The notes below the pieces were generated by a model, which was given only the letters and a program-made list of their open reading frames with translations, did not search any database and was not told the origin of the DNA. The position numbers and the translations under genes were made by a program. A stretch of 64,000 nt of DNA from Pseudomonas poae (lineage in GTDB: Bacteria; Pseudomonadota; Gammaproteobacteria; Pseudomonadales; Pseudomonadaceae): positions 124,001-188,000 of the forward strand of contig NZ_JYLI01000010.1 in NCBI RefSeq assembly GCF_001439785.1, in the 5' to 3' direction. How positions within the stretch are numbered: position 1 is the first letter of the stretch; every line of letters begins with the position of its first letter. Below are positions 36,396 to 46,107 of this stretch, piece after piece.

Positions 36396-36791
36396 TCATT
36401 GCGCGTACTGCTTGCTCAACCCCGGCGGCACGCCCTGCACGTCGGTGTCTTCCCATGGCCCATTCGGGCTGATGGAACGGCTCCAGCCGTTGCTCCAGCG
36501 GTAGTAGGTGCGCTGGCGATAGAAGGTGTCGGGCTGCTCTTCGAGCACGTACACCTGCATCTTGCCGTCCCAGTGGCTGGCGGCGCCTGGTGGCGGGGCG
36601 AAGGTGGGCGATTTGCTGGGCACGGGCTTGGGCTGCGGGGTGACCGGGCCGGAAGGCTGCGTGCTCGGCTGCGTCGACGGGCCTGACGGCGGGATGGTCG
36701 GGCCGGTCGGGGCTGGAGGTGGGCGGTGGACCGCACAAGCGCTCAGCCCAAGTACCAGGCTGAGCAAGGTGATACGTGCAAATGCGGTCAT
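36396..36791 (-). CDS. proline-rich lipoprotein, function unknown
   Basis: A 131-residue lipoprotein with lipobox LSAC (Cys19). A Pro/Ser/Thr-rich stretch of about 50 residues probably spans the peptidoglycan. A small C-terminal domain (about 72-131) is rich in Tyr and Trp (YYRWSNGWSRSISPNGPW). It lies 15 bases downstream of ccmI on the same strand and so may be transcribed with the ccm genes. I do not recognise the domain. Confidence 0.75.
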   Translation of the reverse strand: MTAFARITLLSLVLGLSACAVHRPPPAPTGPTIPPSGPSTQPSTQPSGPVTPQPKPVPSKSPTFAPPPGAASHWDGKMQVYVLEEQPDTFYRQRTYYRWSNGWSRSISPNGPWEDTDVQGVPPGLSKQYAQ

Positions 36792-36806
36792 AGGCGTTTC
36801 CTCGAT

Positions 36807-37991
36807 TTACTTGTCCGGACTGTCGATGGTCAGCGGCTGCAATGCCGTGATGCTGCTGGCCAGGGGTTGGCTGCGGCCGATCCACTCGCCGGCGGTTGGA
36901 ATGCCTGCCCGGGATATGCGCGCAACCAGTTGGACTTCAGGGAAGTTGGACAGTTTCAACGACGGCATCATCGCGTCTGCATCGCCCAGTTCGACTGTGA
37001 TGGGCAGTTCGGCGACAGTCACGCGCTTGACCGCCAGCGGCGCGGGCGGGCCCTTTACCGCGCGGGCGAAGATGAACACGCTGTCGGTGGGCAGGACGTT
37101 GGCCTTGACCGCGGCGGACAGGTCCACGCGCACCGTCATCACGGTTTTTTGCGCCACCGCGCCGCCGCTTTCCTCGAGTTTCTGCGTCGCGCGGTCGATA
37201 CCACCCTGCAGCGCGGCGCGGGAGTTGTCTTCAGCCGGCAGCAGCGCCAACAGGCGGTTCCAGTAATCGATGGCTGCCTGATAGCGCTGGCCCTCGAACG
37301 CGGCGATGCCGAGCAGGCCGAGGCTGGTGACTTCCTTGGGGTCAAGCTTCAATGCTTCGTCCGTGAGTGCCTGAATCCTGGGCGACCAGTGTTTGTTGTC
37401 GGCAAAATACTGCGCCTGCGCCCACTGCCCGAGCAGTTCCGGCCGGCGCCCGGCCAGGGCCACGGTGCGTTCGAATACCTGCGCAGCATCGGCGGAGCGG
37501 CCCTGGGCCATATAGGCCCGGCCGAGAAAGTACAAGCCTTCGGCCGAGTCGGGCTGGGCCGCAGCAGCGCGCTCCAGACGGCGGGTCATGTCTTCCATGG
37601 ACACCGGCGGCCGCGAGAATTCACGGGTCAGTTCAACCTTGTCGCTGGCGCCGTAATGCAAGTACAGCGCAACACCCAGCACCGGGACCAGGAACGCCGC
37701 CAACAATGGCAGCGGTTTGCCCAGGCGCGACTCGCGGGGCGGTTGCACCCCTTCGGTATCGGCCAATAGTTCGCGCGCCGCTTCCGCACGGCCCGTCTCG
37801 AGTTGCGCAGCGTTGAGTACGCCTTCCTGCTGCTGCACCTGCAGCTCGGCGACGCGCTCCTGATACAGCGCCACGTTAAGTGCGGTGCGATCCTCTTCAC
37901 GCTGGACGCGCCTTGCACGCAACACGGGGATCAACAGAAAACTCAGGGCGGTCAGCAGCAGCAAGCCGGCGGCGAGCCAGAAATCAATCAT
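36807..37991 (-). CDS. ccmI: cytochrome c maturation protein CcmI
   Basis: A 394-residue protein with two N-terminal helices ([19 protein letters not shown]) and a cytosolic loop between them, then periplasmic TPR repeats ([28 protein letters not shown] region) and a beta-rich C-terminal domain. CcmI holds apocytochrome c and hands it to the CcmFH ligation complex. The start is the ATG at 37991, 8 bases inside ccmH. It is the last of the nine ccm genes. Confidence 0.93.
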   Translation of the reverse strand: MIDFWLAAGLLLLTALSFLLIPVLRARRVQREEDRTALNVALYQERVAELQVQQQEGVLNAAQLETGRAEAARELLADTEGVQPPRESRLGKPLPLLAAFLVPVLGVALYLHYGASDKVELTREFSRPPVSMEDMTRRLERAAAAQPDSAEGLYFLGRAYMAQGRSADAAQVFERTVALAGRRPELLGQWAQAQYFADNKHWSPRIQALTDEALKLDPKEVTSLGLLGIAAFEGQRYQAAIDYWNRLLALLPAEDNSRAALQGGIDRATQKLEESGGAVAQKTVMTVRVDLSAAVKANVLPTDSVFIFARAVKGPPAPLAVKRVTVAELPITVELGDADAMMPSLKLSNFPEVQLVARISRAGIPTAGEWIGRSQPLASSITALQPLTIDSPDK

Positions 37992-38457
37992 CGGTCTTGG
38001 CTTCCAGCAAGTGGTCGAGGCGTTTGCGCTCTTCAGGGGACAGCGCGTCGGATCCATCGGTGGGCGCAGCGCGCCGACGGCGCACGATCACCGCCATGAC
38101 GACCAACCCGGTCAGCAACAGCCCGGCAGGCCCGAACCAGAGCAGCGCGGTTTTAGCATTGAGGGCCGGTTTGTAGCGCACGAAATCACCGTAGCGGTCG
38201 ACCATGAAGTCGATGATCTGCTGGTCGTCCTTGCCCTCCCCCAGCAGGCGGAAGATCTCCTTGCGCAGGTCGGCGGCGATGGGCGCGTTGGAGTCGGCGA
38301 TGTCCTGGTTCTGGCACTTGGGGCAGCGCAGTTCCTGGGTCAATTCGCGAAACCGCGCGCGCTCGGCGTCGCTGGCGAACACGTAGGTGTCGATGGCGGC
38401 GTGGGCCACACTGGCCAATCCCAGGGCCAGTACGGCAGCGGCAAGCAGACGCTTCAT
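37984..38457 (-). CDS. ccmH: cytochrome c maturation protein CcmH
   Basis: A 157-residue periplasmic thiol oxidoreductase anchored by one helix. It has a signal peptide, the redox motif [16 protein letters not shown] (two cysteines), and a C-terminal membrane anchor near [19 protein letters not shown]. It reduces apocytochrome c cysteines before haem attachment. It overlaps ccmG by 4 bases and ccmI by 8. Confidence 0.95.
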   Translation of the reverse strand: MKRLLAAAVLALGLASVAHAAIDTYVFASDAERARFRELTQELRCPKCQNQDIADSNAPIAADLRKEIFRLLGEGKDDQQIIDFMVDRYGDFVRYKPALNAKTALLWFGPAGLLLTGLVVMAVIVRRRRAAPTDGSDALSPEERKRLDHLLEAKTDD

Positions 38458-38990
38458 GGCCTGGCCTCATCGATCAGCGCCTGGTACCTGGCGGCCAGTT
38501 GCTCGCGCCAGACCGCTTCGTCAATCACGCCGACATACTTGTCGCGGATCACGCCTTTGGCATCGATGAAGAAGGTTTCCGGAGCGCCGTACACGCCAAG
38601 GTTCAGCCCGAGGTTGCCGTCGTCATCGCGAATATTCAGCTGATAAGGGTTGTGAAACTCGGCCAGCCATTTCAGCGCGGCGGCGTTGTCGTCCTTGTAG
38701 TCGATGCCGTAGATCACCACGCCCTGCTCGGCCAGCTTGTTCAGCACCGGGTGCTCGACGCGGCAGGAGATGCACCAGGTGCCCCACACGTTGACCAGCG
38801 CCGGCTTGCCCAGCAGGTCGGCGCGGGTCAGGGTTTTATCGCCCTGGACGCTTGGCAATGAGAACTCGGGAAACGGCTTGCCGATCATGGCCGACGGCAG
38901 CTCGGCGGGGTTCAGATACAACCCGCGATAGAGAAACACCACCACCAGCAGAAACAGCGCCAATGGCACCAGCATCAACCCACGCCTCAT
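38454..38990 (-). CDS. ccmG: thiol:disulfide interchange protein CcmG/DsbE
   Basis: A 178-residue thioredoxin-fold protein held by an N-terminal helix. The active site is WCISCRVEHP (CxxC). FPEFSLPSVQGD and GVYGAPETFFIDAKGVIRDK are the usual DsbE parts. It supplies reductant to CcmH and apocytochrome c. It overlaps ccmF and ccmH by 4 bases each. Confidence 0.96.
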   Translation of the reverse strand: MRRGLMLVPLALFLLVVVFLYRGLYLNPAELPSAMIGKPFPEFSLPSVQGDKTLTRADLLGKPALVNVWGTWCISCRVEHPVLNKLAEQGVVIYGIDYKDDNAAALKWLAEFHNPYQLNIRDDDGNLGLNLGVYGAPETFFIDAKGVIRDKYVGVIDEAVWREQLAARYQALIDEARP

Positions 38991-40975
38991 ACCGCAGCTC
39001 CTTGCAGGCCGAGGGCTTCGCGCACCCGGCTTTTCACTTTGACGCGATAGCGCCGGTCCAGCGCAGCCAGCAAACCACCTGCGCCGGTGAGCAGCCCGCC
39101 GAACCAGATCCAGCGCACGAACGGTTTGACGTGCACGCGCACCGCCCAGGCGCCCTCGCCCAGCGGTTCGCCCAGGGCGACATACAGGTCACGGGTAAAC
39201 CCGGCGTCGATGCCCGCTTCGGTCATCATTGAACTCTGCACCGTGTACAAACGTTTTTCCGGGTGCAACACGGCTACTTCCTCGCCGTTGCGGATGACGC
39301 GCACGGTGCCTCTGTCGGAGGTGAAGTTCGGCCCTTCGAAGTGCCTGGCGCCTTCGAAAACAAAGTGGTAACCGGCCAGGTCCATGGACTCGCCTGGCGC
39401 CAGGCGCAGGTCGCGCTCGGCGCTGTTCTGGCTGGACAACACCACGCCCAGCGCACACACCGCAATGCCCAGGTGCGCAATCTGCATGCCCCAGTAGCTG
39501 CGGGTCAGGCCGGGCAGGCCTTTGATCAAGCCTTTGTGGCGCGTCTTGTCGACGATGTCGCGCATACCGGCGAGCAATACCCAGCCGGCCAGCAGGAAGG
39601 TGGCGAGCACCGCCCAGTTGAAGTCGCCATAGGCAATGCCTGCGATCACCGCCAGGACCACGCTGCCCAGCAGCACCGGCATCAGCATGCCGGCGAGCCA
39701 TTTCAGCGGGGTGTCTTTCCAGCGCACCAGCATGCCAACCGCCATCACCGCCATCAACAGGCCCATCAACGGAACGAACATCGCGTTGAAATACGGCGGG
39801 CCCACTGACAGCTTGGCGCCGCTCAGGGCATCCAGCACCAGCGGATACAGCGTGCCGAGCAGGATCATCGAGGCGGCCACCACCAGCACCAGGTTATTGC
39901 CCAGCAGCAGGGTTTCCCGCGACCACAGGTTGAAGCCCACCTGGCTCTTGACCACCGGTGCGCGCAAGGCGAACAGGGTCAGCGAGCCGCCGACCACGAA
40001 CAGCAGGAAGATCAGGATGAACACGCCCCGTGCAGGGTCGGACGCGAACGCGTGCACCGACGTCAGCACGCCCGAACGCACAAGAAACGTGCCGAGCAGG
40101 CTGAGGGAAAACGCGGCAATCGCCAGCAACACCGTCCAGCTTTTGAACACGCCGCGTTTTTCCGTGACCGCCAGCGAGTGAATCAGCGCAGTGCCCACCA
40201 GCCAGGGCATGAACGAGGCGTTTTCCACTGGGTCCCAGAACCACCAGCCCCCCCAGCCGAGCTCGTAGTAGGCCCACCACGAACCCAGAGTGATGCCAAT
40301 GCCAAGGAAGGCCCAGGCGACGATGGTCCACGGCCGCGACCAGCGTGCCCAGGCCGCGTCGAGTCGCCCGCCGAGCAATGCAGCGATGGCAAAAGCGAAG
40401 GCCACGGAAAAACCGACATAGCCCATATAGAGCATCGGCGGGTGCACGATCAGGCCGATGTCCTGCAGCAATGGGTTGAGGTCGCGCCCGTCCACCGGAA
40501 TCTGCGGCAGGATGCGGGTGAACGGGTTGGAGGTTATGATCAGGAACAGCAGAAAACCGATGCTGATCATGCCCATCACCGCCAGCACGCGGGCCAGCAT
40601 CACCTGCGGCAATTGGCGCGAGAACACTGACACGGCGAACGTCCAGCCGCCGAGGATCAAGGCCCACAGCAACAGCGAACCTTCGTGGGCACCCCACACG
40701 GCGCTGAACTTGTAGTACCAGGGCAAGGCGCTGTTGGAGTTATTGGCGACATAGGCGACGGAAAAATCGTCGGTCATGAAGGCGTAGGTCAGGCAACCGA
40801 ACGCGAACAGCAGGAAGGCAAACTGGCCCCAGGCGGCCGGCTGGGCCAGGCTCATCCATAGCCGGTCGCCGCGCCAGGCGCCGAGCAACGGCAGCACGGC
40901 CTGCACGACGGCGAAGCACAGGGCGAGGATCATCGCCAACTGGCCAAGCTCCGGAATAAACAGTGCGGACGTCAT
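38987..40975 (-). CDS. ccmF: cytochrome c haem lyase subunit CcmF
   Basis: A 662-residue membrane protein with about 15 helices. The tryptophan-rich haem-handling motif [19 protein letters not shown] is intact, and further conserved histidines are present. It takes haem from holo-CcmE and, with CcmH and CcmI, ligates it to apocytochrome c. It overlaps ccmE and ccmG by 4 bases. Confidence 0.97.
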   Translation of the reverse strand: MTSALFIPELGQLAMILALCFAVVQAVLPLLGAWRGDRLWMSLAQPAAWGQFAFLLFAFGCLTYAFMTDDFSVAYVANNSNSALPWYYKFSAVWGAHEGSLLLWALILGGWTFAVSVFSRQLPQVMLARVLAVMGMISIGFLLFLIITSNPFTRILPQIPVDGRDLNPLLQDIGLIVHPPMLYMGYVGFSVAFAFAIAALLGGRLDAAWARWSRPWTIVAWAFLGIGITLGSWWAYYELGWGGWWFWDPVENASFMPWLVGTALIHSLAVTEKRGVFKSWTVLLAIAAFSLSLLGTFLVRSGVLTSVHAFASDPARGVFILIFLLFVVGGSLTLFALRAPVVKSQVGFNLWSRETLLLGNNLVLVVAASMILLGTLYPLVLDALSGAKLSVGPPYFNAMFVPLMGLLMAVMAVGMLVRWKDTPLKWLAGMLMPVLLGSVVLAVIAGIAYGDFNWAVLATFLLAGWVLLAGMRDIVDKTRHKGLIKGLPGLTRSYWGMQIAHLGIAVCALGVVLSSQNSAERDLRLAPGESMDLAGYHFVFEGARHFEGPNFTSDRGTVRVIRNGEEVAVLHPEKRLYTVQSSMMTEAGIDAGFTRDLYVALGEPLGEGAWAVRVHVKPFVRWIWFGGLLTGAGGLLAALDRRYRVKVKSRVREALGLQGAAV

Positions 40976-41433
40976 GGCTTGGCCTCCCTGGCCGGGGTTG
41001 GCGCGGATTGGCCGCTGTCTTTAAGGGCTTTGGTCACCTCGGGCGGCATGTATTTCTCGTCGTGCTTGGCGAGCACTTCATCGGCCACCACCACGCCGTT
41101 GGCGTTGAGCTTGCCCAAGGCGACGATGCCCTGGCCTTCGCGGAACAGGTCCGGGAGGATGCCGCGATAGCTGATGGTCACGGCCTTGTTGAAATCGGTG
41201 ACCACGAAGGTCACGTCCAGCGAGTCGCCGGAGCGTTTCAGCGAGCCCTTTTCCACCATGCCGCCGGCGCGGATCCGTGTGTCGACCGGCGCTTCGCCGC
41301 TGGCGATCTGGGTCGGCGTGTAAAAGAGGTTGATGTTCTGCTGCAGCGCACTCAAGGCCAGGCCCACGGCAATGCCGACGCCGGCCATGATGGCGAGGAT
41401 GATCAACAGGCGCTTTCTACGCAGCGGATTCAC
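40972..41433 (-). CDS. ccmE: cytochrome c haem chaperone CcmE
   Basis: A 153-residue periplasmic OB-fold haem chaperone with an N-terminal anchor ([20 protein letters not shown]). The haem-binding histidine lies in [12 protein letters not shown]. The start is GTG at 41433, inside the last codons of ccmD (GTGA overlap), because homology begins at NPLRRKRL; the longer open frame upstream is the wrong frame of ccmD. Confidence 0.95.
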   Translation of the reverse strand: MNPLRRKRLLIILAIMAGVGIAVGLALSALQQNINLFYTPTQIASGEAPVDTRIRAGGMVEKGSLKRSGDSLDVTFVVTDFNKAVTISYRGILPDLFREGQGIVALGKLNANGVVVADEVLAKHDEKYMPPEVTKALKDSGQSAPTPAREAKP

Positions 41434-41606
41434 TTTTCGGTCTCCCGGCGCACACGACGCGCCTCTTGTTGCAGGTAACGCTTGCGGGCCAGGATCGGCG
41501 CGGCGACGTTGAGGGCCAGCACCGCCAGGCAGATGCCGTAGGCCGTCCACACATAAAGGCCGTGGTGGCCCATCGCGAGGAAATCACTGAACGACGCAAA
41601 ACTCAC
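41430..41606 (-). CDS. ccmD: cytochrome c maturation protein CcmD
   Basis: A 58-residue membrane protein, easily missed because it is short. It reads [20 protein letters not shown], then a single transmembrane helix, then a basic tail ([14 protein letters not shown]). This matches CcmD, which helps release holo-CcmE from the CcmABC complex. It starts with GTG at 41606, overlapping the ccmC stop, and its TGA stop overlaps the ccmE start. I read it directly from the sequence. Confidence 0.92.
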   Translation of the reverse strand: MSFASFSDFLAMGHHGLYVWTAYGICLAVLALNVAAPILARKRYLQQEARRVRRETEK

Positions 41607-42358
41607 GGACGTACTCCCAGGCAGCGCTGTACTTCAGCCTTGACCCAACTGGCGCGGGCATCACGCTTGAGCACCTCGAGGCGCATGCGCAGCAGCAGCA
41701 CGGCGCCGAAGAAGCAGTAGAAGCCCAGCACCATCAGCAGCAGTGGCGCCCACATTTCCACCGGCATGGCCGGTTTTTCGGTGAGGGTGAACGTAGCGCC
41801 CTGATGCAGGGTGTTCCACCACTCGACCGAGTATTTGATGATCGGGATGTTGATCACGCCGACGATCGCCAGCACCGCGCAGGCCTTGGCCGCGCTGTCA
41901 CGGTTGCTGATCGCGTTGCCCAGGGCAATCAGGCCGAAATACAGGAACAGCAGAATCAGCATCGAAGTCAGGCGCGCATCCCACACCCACCACGAACCCC
42001 AGGTGGGTTTGCCCCAGATCGCGCCCGTCACCAGCGCCACGGCGGTCATCCACGCACCGATGGGCGCGGCGCATTGCAGGGCCACGTCGGCCAGTTTCAT
42101 CTTCCACACCAGGCCGACGATGCCGCACACCGCCAGCATCACGTAGCAGGATTGCGCCAGCATGGCGGCGGGCACGTGGATGTAGATGATGCGAAAACTG
42201 TTGCCTTGCTGATAGTCCGGCGGCGCGAACGCCAGGCCCCAGACCAGACCGATGCCGATCAGCAGCAGTGCGGCGATGCTCAACCCCGGCAGCAGCTTGC
42301 CGCTGATGCCGTAAAACCATTTGGGCGAGCCGAGCTTGTGAAACCAGGTCCAGTTCAT
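41603..42358 (-). CDS. ccmC: haem transporter subunit CcmC
   Basis: A 251-residue membrane protein with six helices and the tryptophan-rich motif [12 protein letters not shown], flanked by histidines in periplasmic loops. It puts haem onto CcmE. The start is the ATG at 42358. There is a 70-base gap to ccmB, the widest in the run. Confidence 0.96.
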   Translation of the reverse strand: MNWTWFHKLGSPKWFYGISGKLLPGLSIAALLLIGIGLVWGLAFAPPDYQQGNSFRIIYIHVPAAMLAQSCYVMLAVCGIVGLVWKMKLADVALQCAAPIGAWMTAVALVTGAIWGKPTWGSWWVWDARLTSMLILLFLYFGLIALGNAISNRDSAAKACAVLAIVGVINIPIIKYSVEWWNTLHQGATFTLTEKPAMPVEMWAPLLLMVLGFYCFFGAVLLLRMRLEVLKRDARASWVKAEVQRCLGVRP

Positions 42359-42428
42359 TGCTGTTTCTCACGGTTGCGTCTCGCCGTGGCAGGACGCTTA
42401 GGGTCTTTACTGGCCGAGCCAGACCTCA

Positions 42429-43097
42429 TTATTCGCCGACACTGATTTTCAGGCCGGCGGCTATGGCAAAGGGTGTCAGGGTTACCGCCAGGGCGGTCAG
42501 GCTGCCCAGCCACAACAGGTAACCGCTTGCAGGCAGGCCCATGAGCGCGGCCTGCAACGCGCCGCTGCCGAGGATCAACACCGGGATGTACAACGGCAGG
42601 ATCAACAGGGCCAGCAGCAGGCCGCCGCGCTTCAAACCAACGGTCAACGCGGCGCCCACCGCCCCCAGCAGGCTGAGCACCGGCGTACCGAGCAACAACG
42701 ACAGTAACAATACCGGCAGACACTCAACGGGCAAGCCCAGCATCATCGCCAGCAGCGGCGCGAGCAACACCAGTGCCAGGCCGGAAAACACCCAGTGTGC
42801 CAGCACTTTGGCCAATACCAGAAGCGGCAACGGGTGCGGCGAAAGGACCCACTGTTCCAGGGAGCCGTCTTCGAAATCACTGCGAAACAGCCCGTCCAGC
42901 GAGAGCAGCACAGATAACAGCGCGGCCACCCACACCAGGCCTGGGGACAAGCGTTGCAACAGCCCAGTTTCGGGACCGACGGCCAACGGGAACAGCGCGA
43001 TGACGATGGCAAAGAATACCAGGGGGTTGGCCAACTCGGCCGGGCGGCGGCACAACAGCCGCGCTTCGCGGGCGACCAACAGGGCGAACACACTCAT
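42429..43097 (-). CDS. ccmB: haem exporter permease CcmB
   Basis: A 222-residue permease with six helices. The N-terminus [22 protein letters not shown] and the motif [23 protein letters not shown] are typical of CcmB. It pairs with CcmA in the ABC unit that powers release of holo-CcmE. It overlaps ccmA by 4 bases. Confidence 0.95.
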   Translation of the reverse strand: MSVFALLVAREARLLCRRPAELANPLVFFAIVIALFPLAVGPETGLLQRLSPGLVWVAALLSVLLSLDGLFRSDFEDGSLEQWVLSPHPLPLLVLAKVLAHWVFSGLALVLLAPLLAMMLGLPVECLPVLLLSLLLGTPVLSLLGAVGAALTVGLKRGGLLLALLILPLYIPVLILGSGALQAALMGLPASGYLLWLGSLTALAVTLTPFAIAAGLKISVGE

Positions 43098-43729
43098 GCC
43101 GGCCACCGGTTCAGGTTCAGTTCGCGGTAACCGGCGGGCGTGCGCGCGAGGGTGTGGTGAGTGGTGAGCACCACGCTGCCGCCCTCTTCGCAGTGCCTGG
43201 CCAGGTGCGTTTCGAGTTGGGCGACGCCTTGCGAGTCCAGGGCGGTAAACGGCTCGTCGAGGATCCACAACAGCGGGCCGGGCAGATACAGGCGCGCCAG
43301 GGCCACACGGCGTTGCTGGCCGGCGGACAGGGTGTGGCAGGGCACGTCCTCAAAGCCCTTGAGGCCGACAGCGGCCAGGGCCCGCCAGATCGCGTCGCGA
43401 CTGGCCGGGCGATGCAGCGCACAGAGCCAACTGAGGTTTTCTTCAGCGCTGAGCACGTCCTTGATTCCGGCGGCATGGCCGATCCAGATCAGGTTGCGTG
43501 CAAGCTCGCTGCGTTGCTCGTCCAGGGGCTTGCCATTGAGCCGCACAACGCCTGCGGTCGGCTGCATCAAGCCGGCCAACAGGCGCAGCAGACTGGTCTT
43601 GCCGCTGCCGTTGGGGCCGCTGACCTGCACCATGTCGCCCGCCGCGATCCGCAATTCGAGGTGTTCGAACAGCAAGCGCAGGTCGCGTTCACAGGCAAGC
43701 GCTATGGCTTCAAGAAGAGGGCTGGTCAA
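43094..43729 (-). CDS. ccmA: haem exporter ATPase CcmA
   Basis: A 211-residue ABC ATPase: Walker [10 protein letters not shown], signature [14 protein letters not shown], and Walker [13 protein letters not shown]. It drives the CcmABCD complex. It starts with TTG at 43729, giving [16 protein letters not shown], the usual N-terminus; no ATG fits. It is the first gene of the run; the promoter must lie in 43730-43900. Confidence 0.94.
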   Translation of the reverse strand: MTSPLLEAIALACERDLRLLFEHLELRIAAGDMVQVSGPNGSGKTSLLRLLAGLMQPTAGVVRLNGKPLDEQRSELARNLIWIGHAAGIKDVLSAEENLSWLCALHRPASRDAIWRALAAVGLKGFEDVPCHTLSAGQQRRVALARLYLPGPLLWILDEPFTALDSQGVAQLETHLARHCEEGGSVVLTTHHTLARTPAGYRELNLNRWPA

Positions 43730-43928
43730 AAGATCGCGGGCCTTTACGGTTCAAGTCGGCGGTGCGGCGGCCGTTATAGAGAGCAGCACAATAACGGCTT
43801 TGGCGACTGATTTAGAGAGCTGGATCAAATGGTTGTGAGGTTTTTAGCGCTCTCTTTGCGCACGGGCGGCATTATACATGCGATGCCCTACGCTAAAGAG
43901 GGCAATTTCCCCAGAGATGGCGCGCACG

Positions 43929-45506
43929 ATGACCGGTGAAATCAACCTTCCCACGCTTGCTCCCGCCCCGGCGGCAGGGCCCAGTGCTGCGCCCGCGGTA
44001 GGTCAGTTGCTGAAACTGCTGGAGCCACAGGTCGGGCTGATCGACGCGGGAAAAACGGCGAATGCCGAAGTCATCGCGCTCAAACAAGGCGGTGAGGCGT
44101 TTCAGTTGCTGCTCAAGCTGACGCTCGACGGCGGCCGCCAGACGCTGGTGCAGGTCAGCAGCCCGCAACCGTTGCCGTTGGGCAGTAACGTCGCGGTCAG
44201 CCAGACGCAGGCGGGCAACCTGACCTTGAGTTTGCAGCAGGCCATGAGCGCCAACGTCGCCGCCCTGACCAGCCTGGACACCGACCAGTTGCCAGTGGGC
44301 ACGCTGTTGCAGGCCAAGGTGCTGACCACCCAGGTGCTGCCCCAGGGCACCACGCAACCGGCGGTCTATCGCTCGCTGGTCACGGTGCTCAATAATGCGC
44401 TGGCCGGCGCCACCCTGACGGTGGAGAGCCCGCAGCCTTTGCGGGTGGGCAGCTTGCTCAGCGCTGTGGTGCAGAATGCGCAAACCCTCAATTTTGTACC
44501 GCTGAGCGGGCTCAAGGATCAACTGGCCGTCACCCAGCAGCTCGCGACCCAGCAAAGTCGCCAGGGCTCGCTGGATGCGGTGTTCACTGCCCTGCAGAAC
44601 CTGCCCCGGGGCGACAGCACCTCAGCCGACCTGCGCGCGGCGGCCGATCGCCTATTGGCGGCGTTGCCGGACCTGGCCCAGGTGAGCAATCCCAAGGTGC
44701 TGGCGCAGGTGATCCAGAACAGTGGCGCGTTTCTTGAAGCCAAATTACTGGTCGGGCAAAACCCGCAGATTCCGCCACTGGATATGAAAGGCGCGTTGCT
44801 GCGCCTGGTCGCCGATCTGCTGCCTGCCCTGCCTGCCTCCACCAACCTGCACGCCATTCTTGCCGCCAACACGCTGGCCCAGGCCATGCCGAACTTCGTG
44901 CGTAGCCCGCTGGGCACGCTGGGTCAGGTCGGTGCGCGTCAAGCGCCCGCAGGCTTCCCGCTGCCCGAGCGGCTGATGGCGAAACTGGAAGGCGAAGGCG
45001 ACCTGGAAAACCTGCTGCGCCTGGCGGCCGGAGCGATTTCCCGGCTACAGAGCCACCAACTGTCGAGCCTGGAGCAAACCGGTCTCACCGCCGATGGTCG
45101 TCTGCAAACCACCTGGCAAATGGAAATCCCCATGCGCAACCTGCAGGACATCGTGCCGTTGCAGGTGAAGTTCCAGCGCGAGGAACCTTCGCCGGACAAG
45201 GATGAGCCCGAACGCAAAACCAATAAGGACCCCAAGCAGATGCTCTGGCGCGTCGAGTTGGCGTTTGACATGGAGCCGCTGGGGCCGTTGCAGGTCCAGG
45301 CGCAGTTGAGCCAGGGCAAACTGTCCAGCCAGTTGTGGGCAACACGCCCGTTTACGGCCAGCCTGATCGAAAGCCATCTGGGCACGTTGCGCGAACGCCT
45401 GGTGACGTCCGGCATCAATGTCGGCGACCTCGATTGCCATTTGGGTACACCGCCACGGGGCCCCAAAACCGGACTGGAACAACGTTGGGTGGATGAAACC
45501 GCATGA
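43929..45506 (+). CDS. FliK-like flagellar hook-length control domain protein
   Basis: A protein of about 525 residues. A long Leu/Gln/Ala-rich N-terminal part is followed by a C-terminal FliK-type domain (WRVELAFDMEPLGPLQVQAQL, then FTASLIESHLGTLRERLVTSG). FliK proteins measure the hook and switch FlhB specificity. This one lies outside any flagellar cluster and is paired by a 4-base overlap with an FlhB-C-like gene. It could start at the ATG at 43917 or 43929; I chose 43929 as the better N-terminus. Its true role is not known. Confidence 0.8.
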   Translation: MTGEINLPTLAPAPAAGPSAAPAVGQLLKLLEPQVGLIDAGKTANAEVIALKQGGEAFQLLLKLTLDGGRQTLVQVSSPQPLPLGSNVAVSQTQAGNLTLSLQQAMSANVAALTSLDTDQLPVGTLLQAKVLTTQVLPQGTTQPAVYRSLVTVLNNALAGATLTVESPQPLRVGSLLSAVVQNAQTLNFVPLSGLKDQLAVTQQLATQQSRQGSLDAVFTALQNLPRGDSTSADLRAAADRLLAALPDLAQVSNPKVLAQVIQNSGAFLEAKLLVGQNPQIPPLDMKGALLRLVADLLPALPASTNLHAILAANTLAQAMPNFVRSPLGTLGQVGARQAPAGFPLPERLMAKLEGEGDLENLLRLAAGAISRLQSHQLSSLEQTGLTADGRLQTTWQMEIPMRNLQDIVPLQVKFQREEPSPDKDEPERKTNKDPKQMLWRVELAFDMEPLGPLQVQAQLSQGKLSSQLWATRPFTASLIESHLGTLRERLVTSGINVGDLDCHLGTPPRGPKTGLEQRWVDETA

Positions 45507-45832
45507 ATGACGCTCACTCACCCCGCCAGGCGATTGCCCTCAAGTACGACGGCCAGCAGGCGCCGACCCTCACGGCCAAGGGCGACGACGCCCTGGCTGA
45601 AGCCATTCTCAAGCTGGCCCGGGAAAACGAGGTGCCCATTTATGAGAATGCCGAGTTGGTGAAGCTGCTGGCGCGCATGGAACTGGGCGACAGCATTCCC
45701 GAAGAGTTGTACCGCACCATCGCGGAGATCATCGCGTTTGCGTGGACGCTGAAAGGTAAGTTCCCGGTGGGCTATGACCCGGATGCCGGGCCGGTGGAGC
45801 GCGACATTACCGAGCGTGGCGACGATTACTGA
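45503..45832 (+). CDS. FlhB C-terminal-domain-like protein
   Basis: A 109-residue protein equal to the cytosolic end of FlhB/EscU. AIALKYDGQQAPTLTAKGDDALAEAI and VPIYENAELVKLLARMELGDSIPEELY line up with the family. The self-cleavage motif NPTH is replaced by SPRQ, and there is no membrane part. It may mimic the cleaved FlhB-CC fragment. Translation is coupled to the FliK-like gene. It belongs with stand-alone FhlB/FlhX-type proteins. Confidence 0.85.
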   Translation: MNDAHSPRQAIALKYDGQQAPTLTAKGDDALAEAILKLARENEVPIYENAELVKLLARMELGDSIPEELYRTIAEIIAFAWTLKGKFPVGYDPDAGPVERDITERGDDY

Positions 45833-45874
45833 ACCCACCCAGGATTCAATGGCCTCTGTGGCGAACGGGTTCAT

Positions 45875-46010
45875 TGTGGCGAGCGGGCTTGCCCCGCGTT
45901 GGGGTGCGAAGCGCCCCCATTAAAGAGTACGCGTTGTACCTGACCCTGCTCAGCGCATGGTTTTGGGGCTGCTGCGCAGCCCAACGCGGGGCAAGCCCGC
46001 TCGCCACAGA
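45875..46010. repeat. REP pair, ggcgagcgggcttgccccgcg subtype
   Basis: Inverted units tgtggcgagcgggcttgccc and its complement at both ends, with extended homology (ccccgcgttgggg / ccaacgcggggc) and about 80 bases between. It is the largest REP pair of the window, in the gap before convergent moeA. Confidence 0.88.
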
Positions 46011-46107
46011 GATTTGGTCGCCTGAAATTTTCAGGCTTTAAAATCAACAGGTTATTTTTTGTTTGATACAAGAGAGGGCTTACCCTCGCCCGCAGTGGGA
46101 TCGGTGG

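Noticed and set aside
42429..43268. Long version of CcmB with a 57-residue basic N-terminus
   Set aside because: The extra part is the ccmA gene read in the wrong frame. CcmB homology starts at [15 protein letters not shown].
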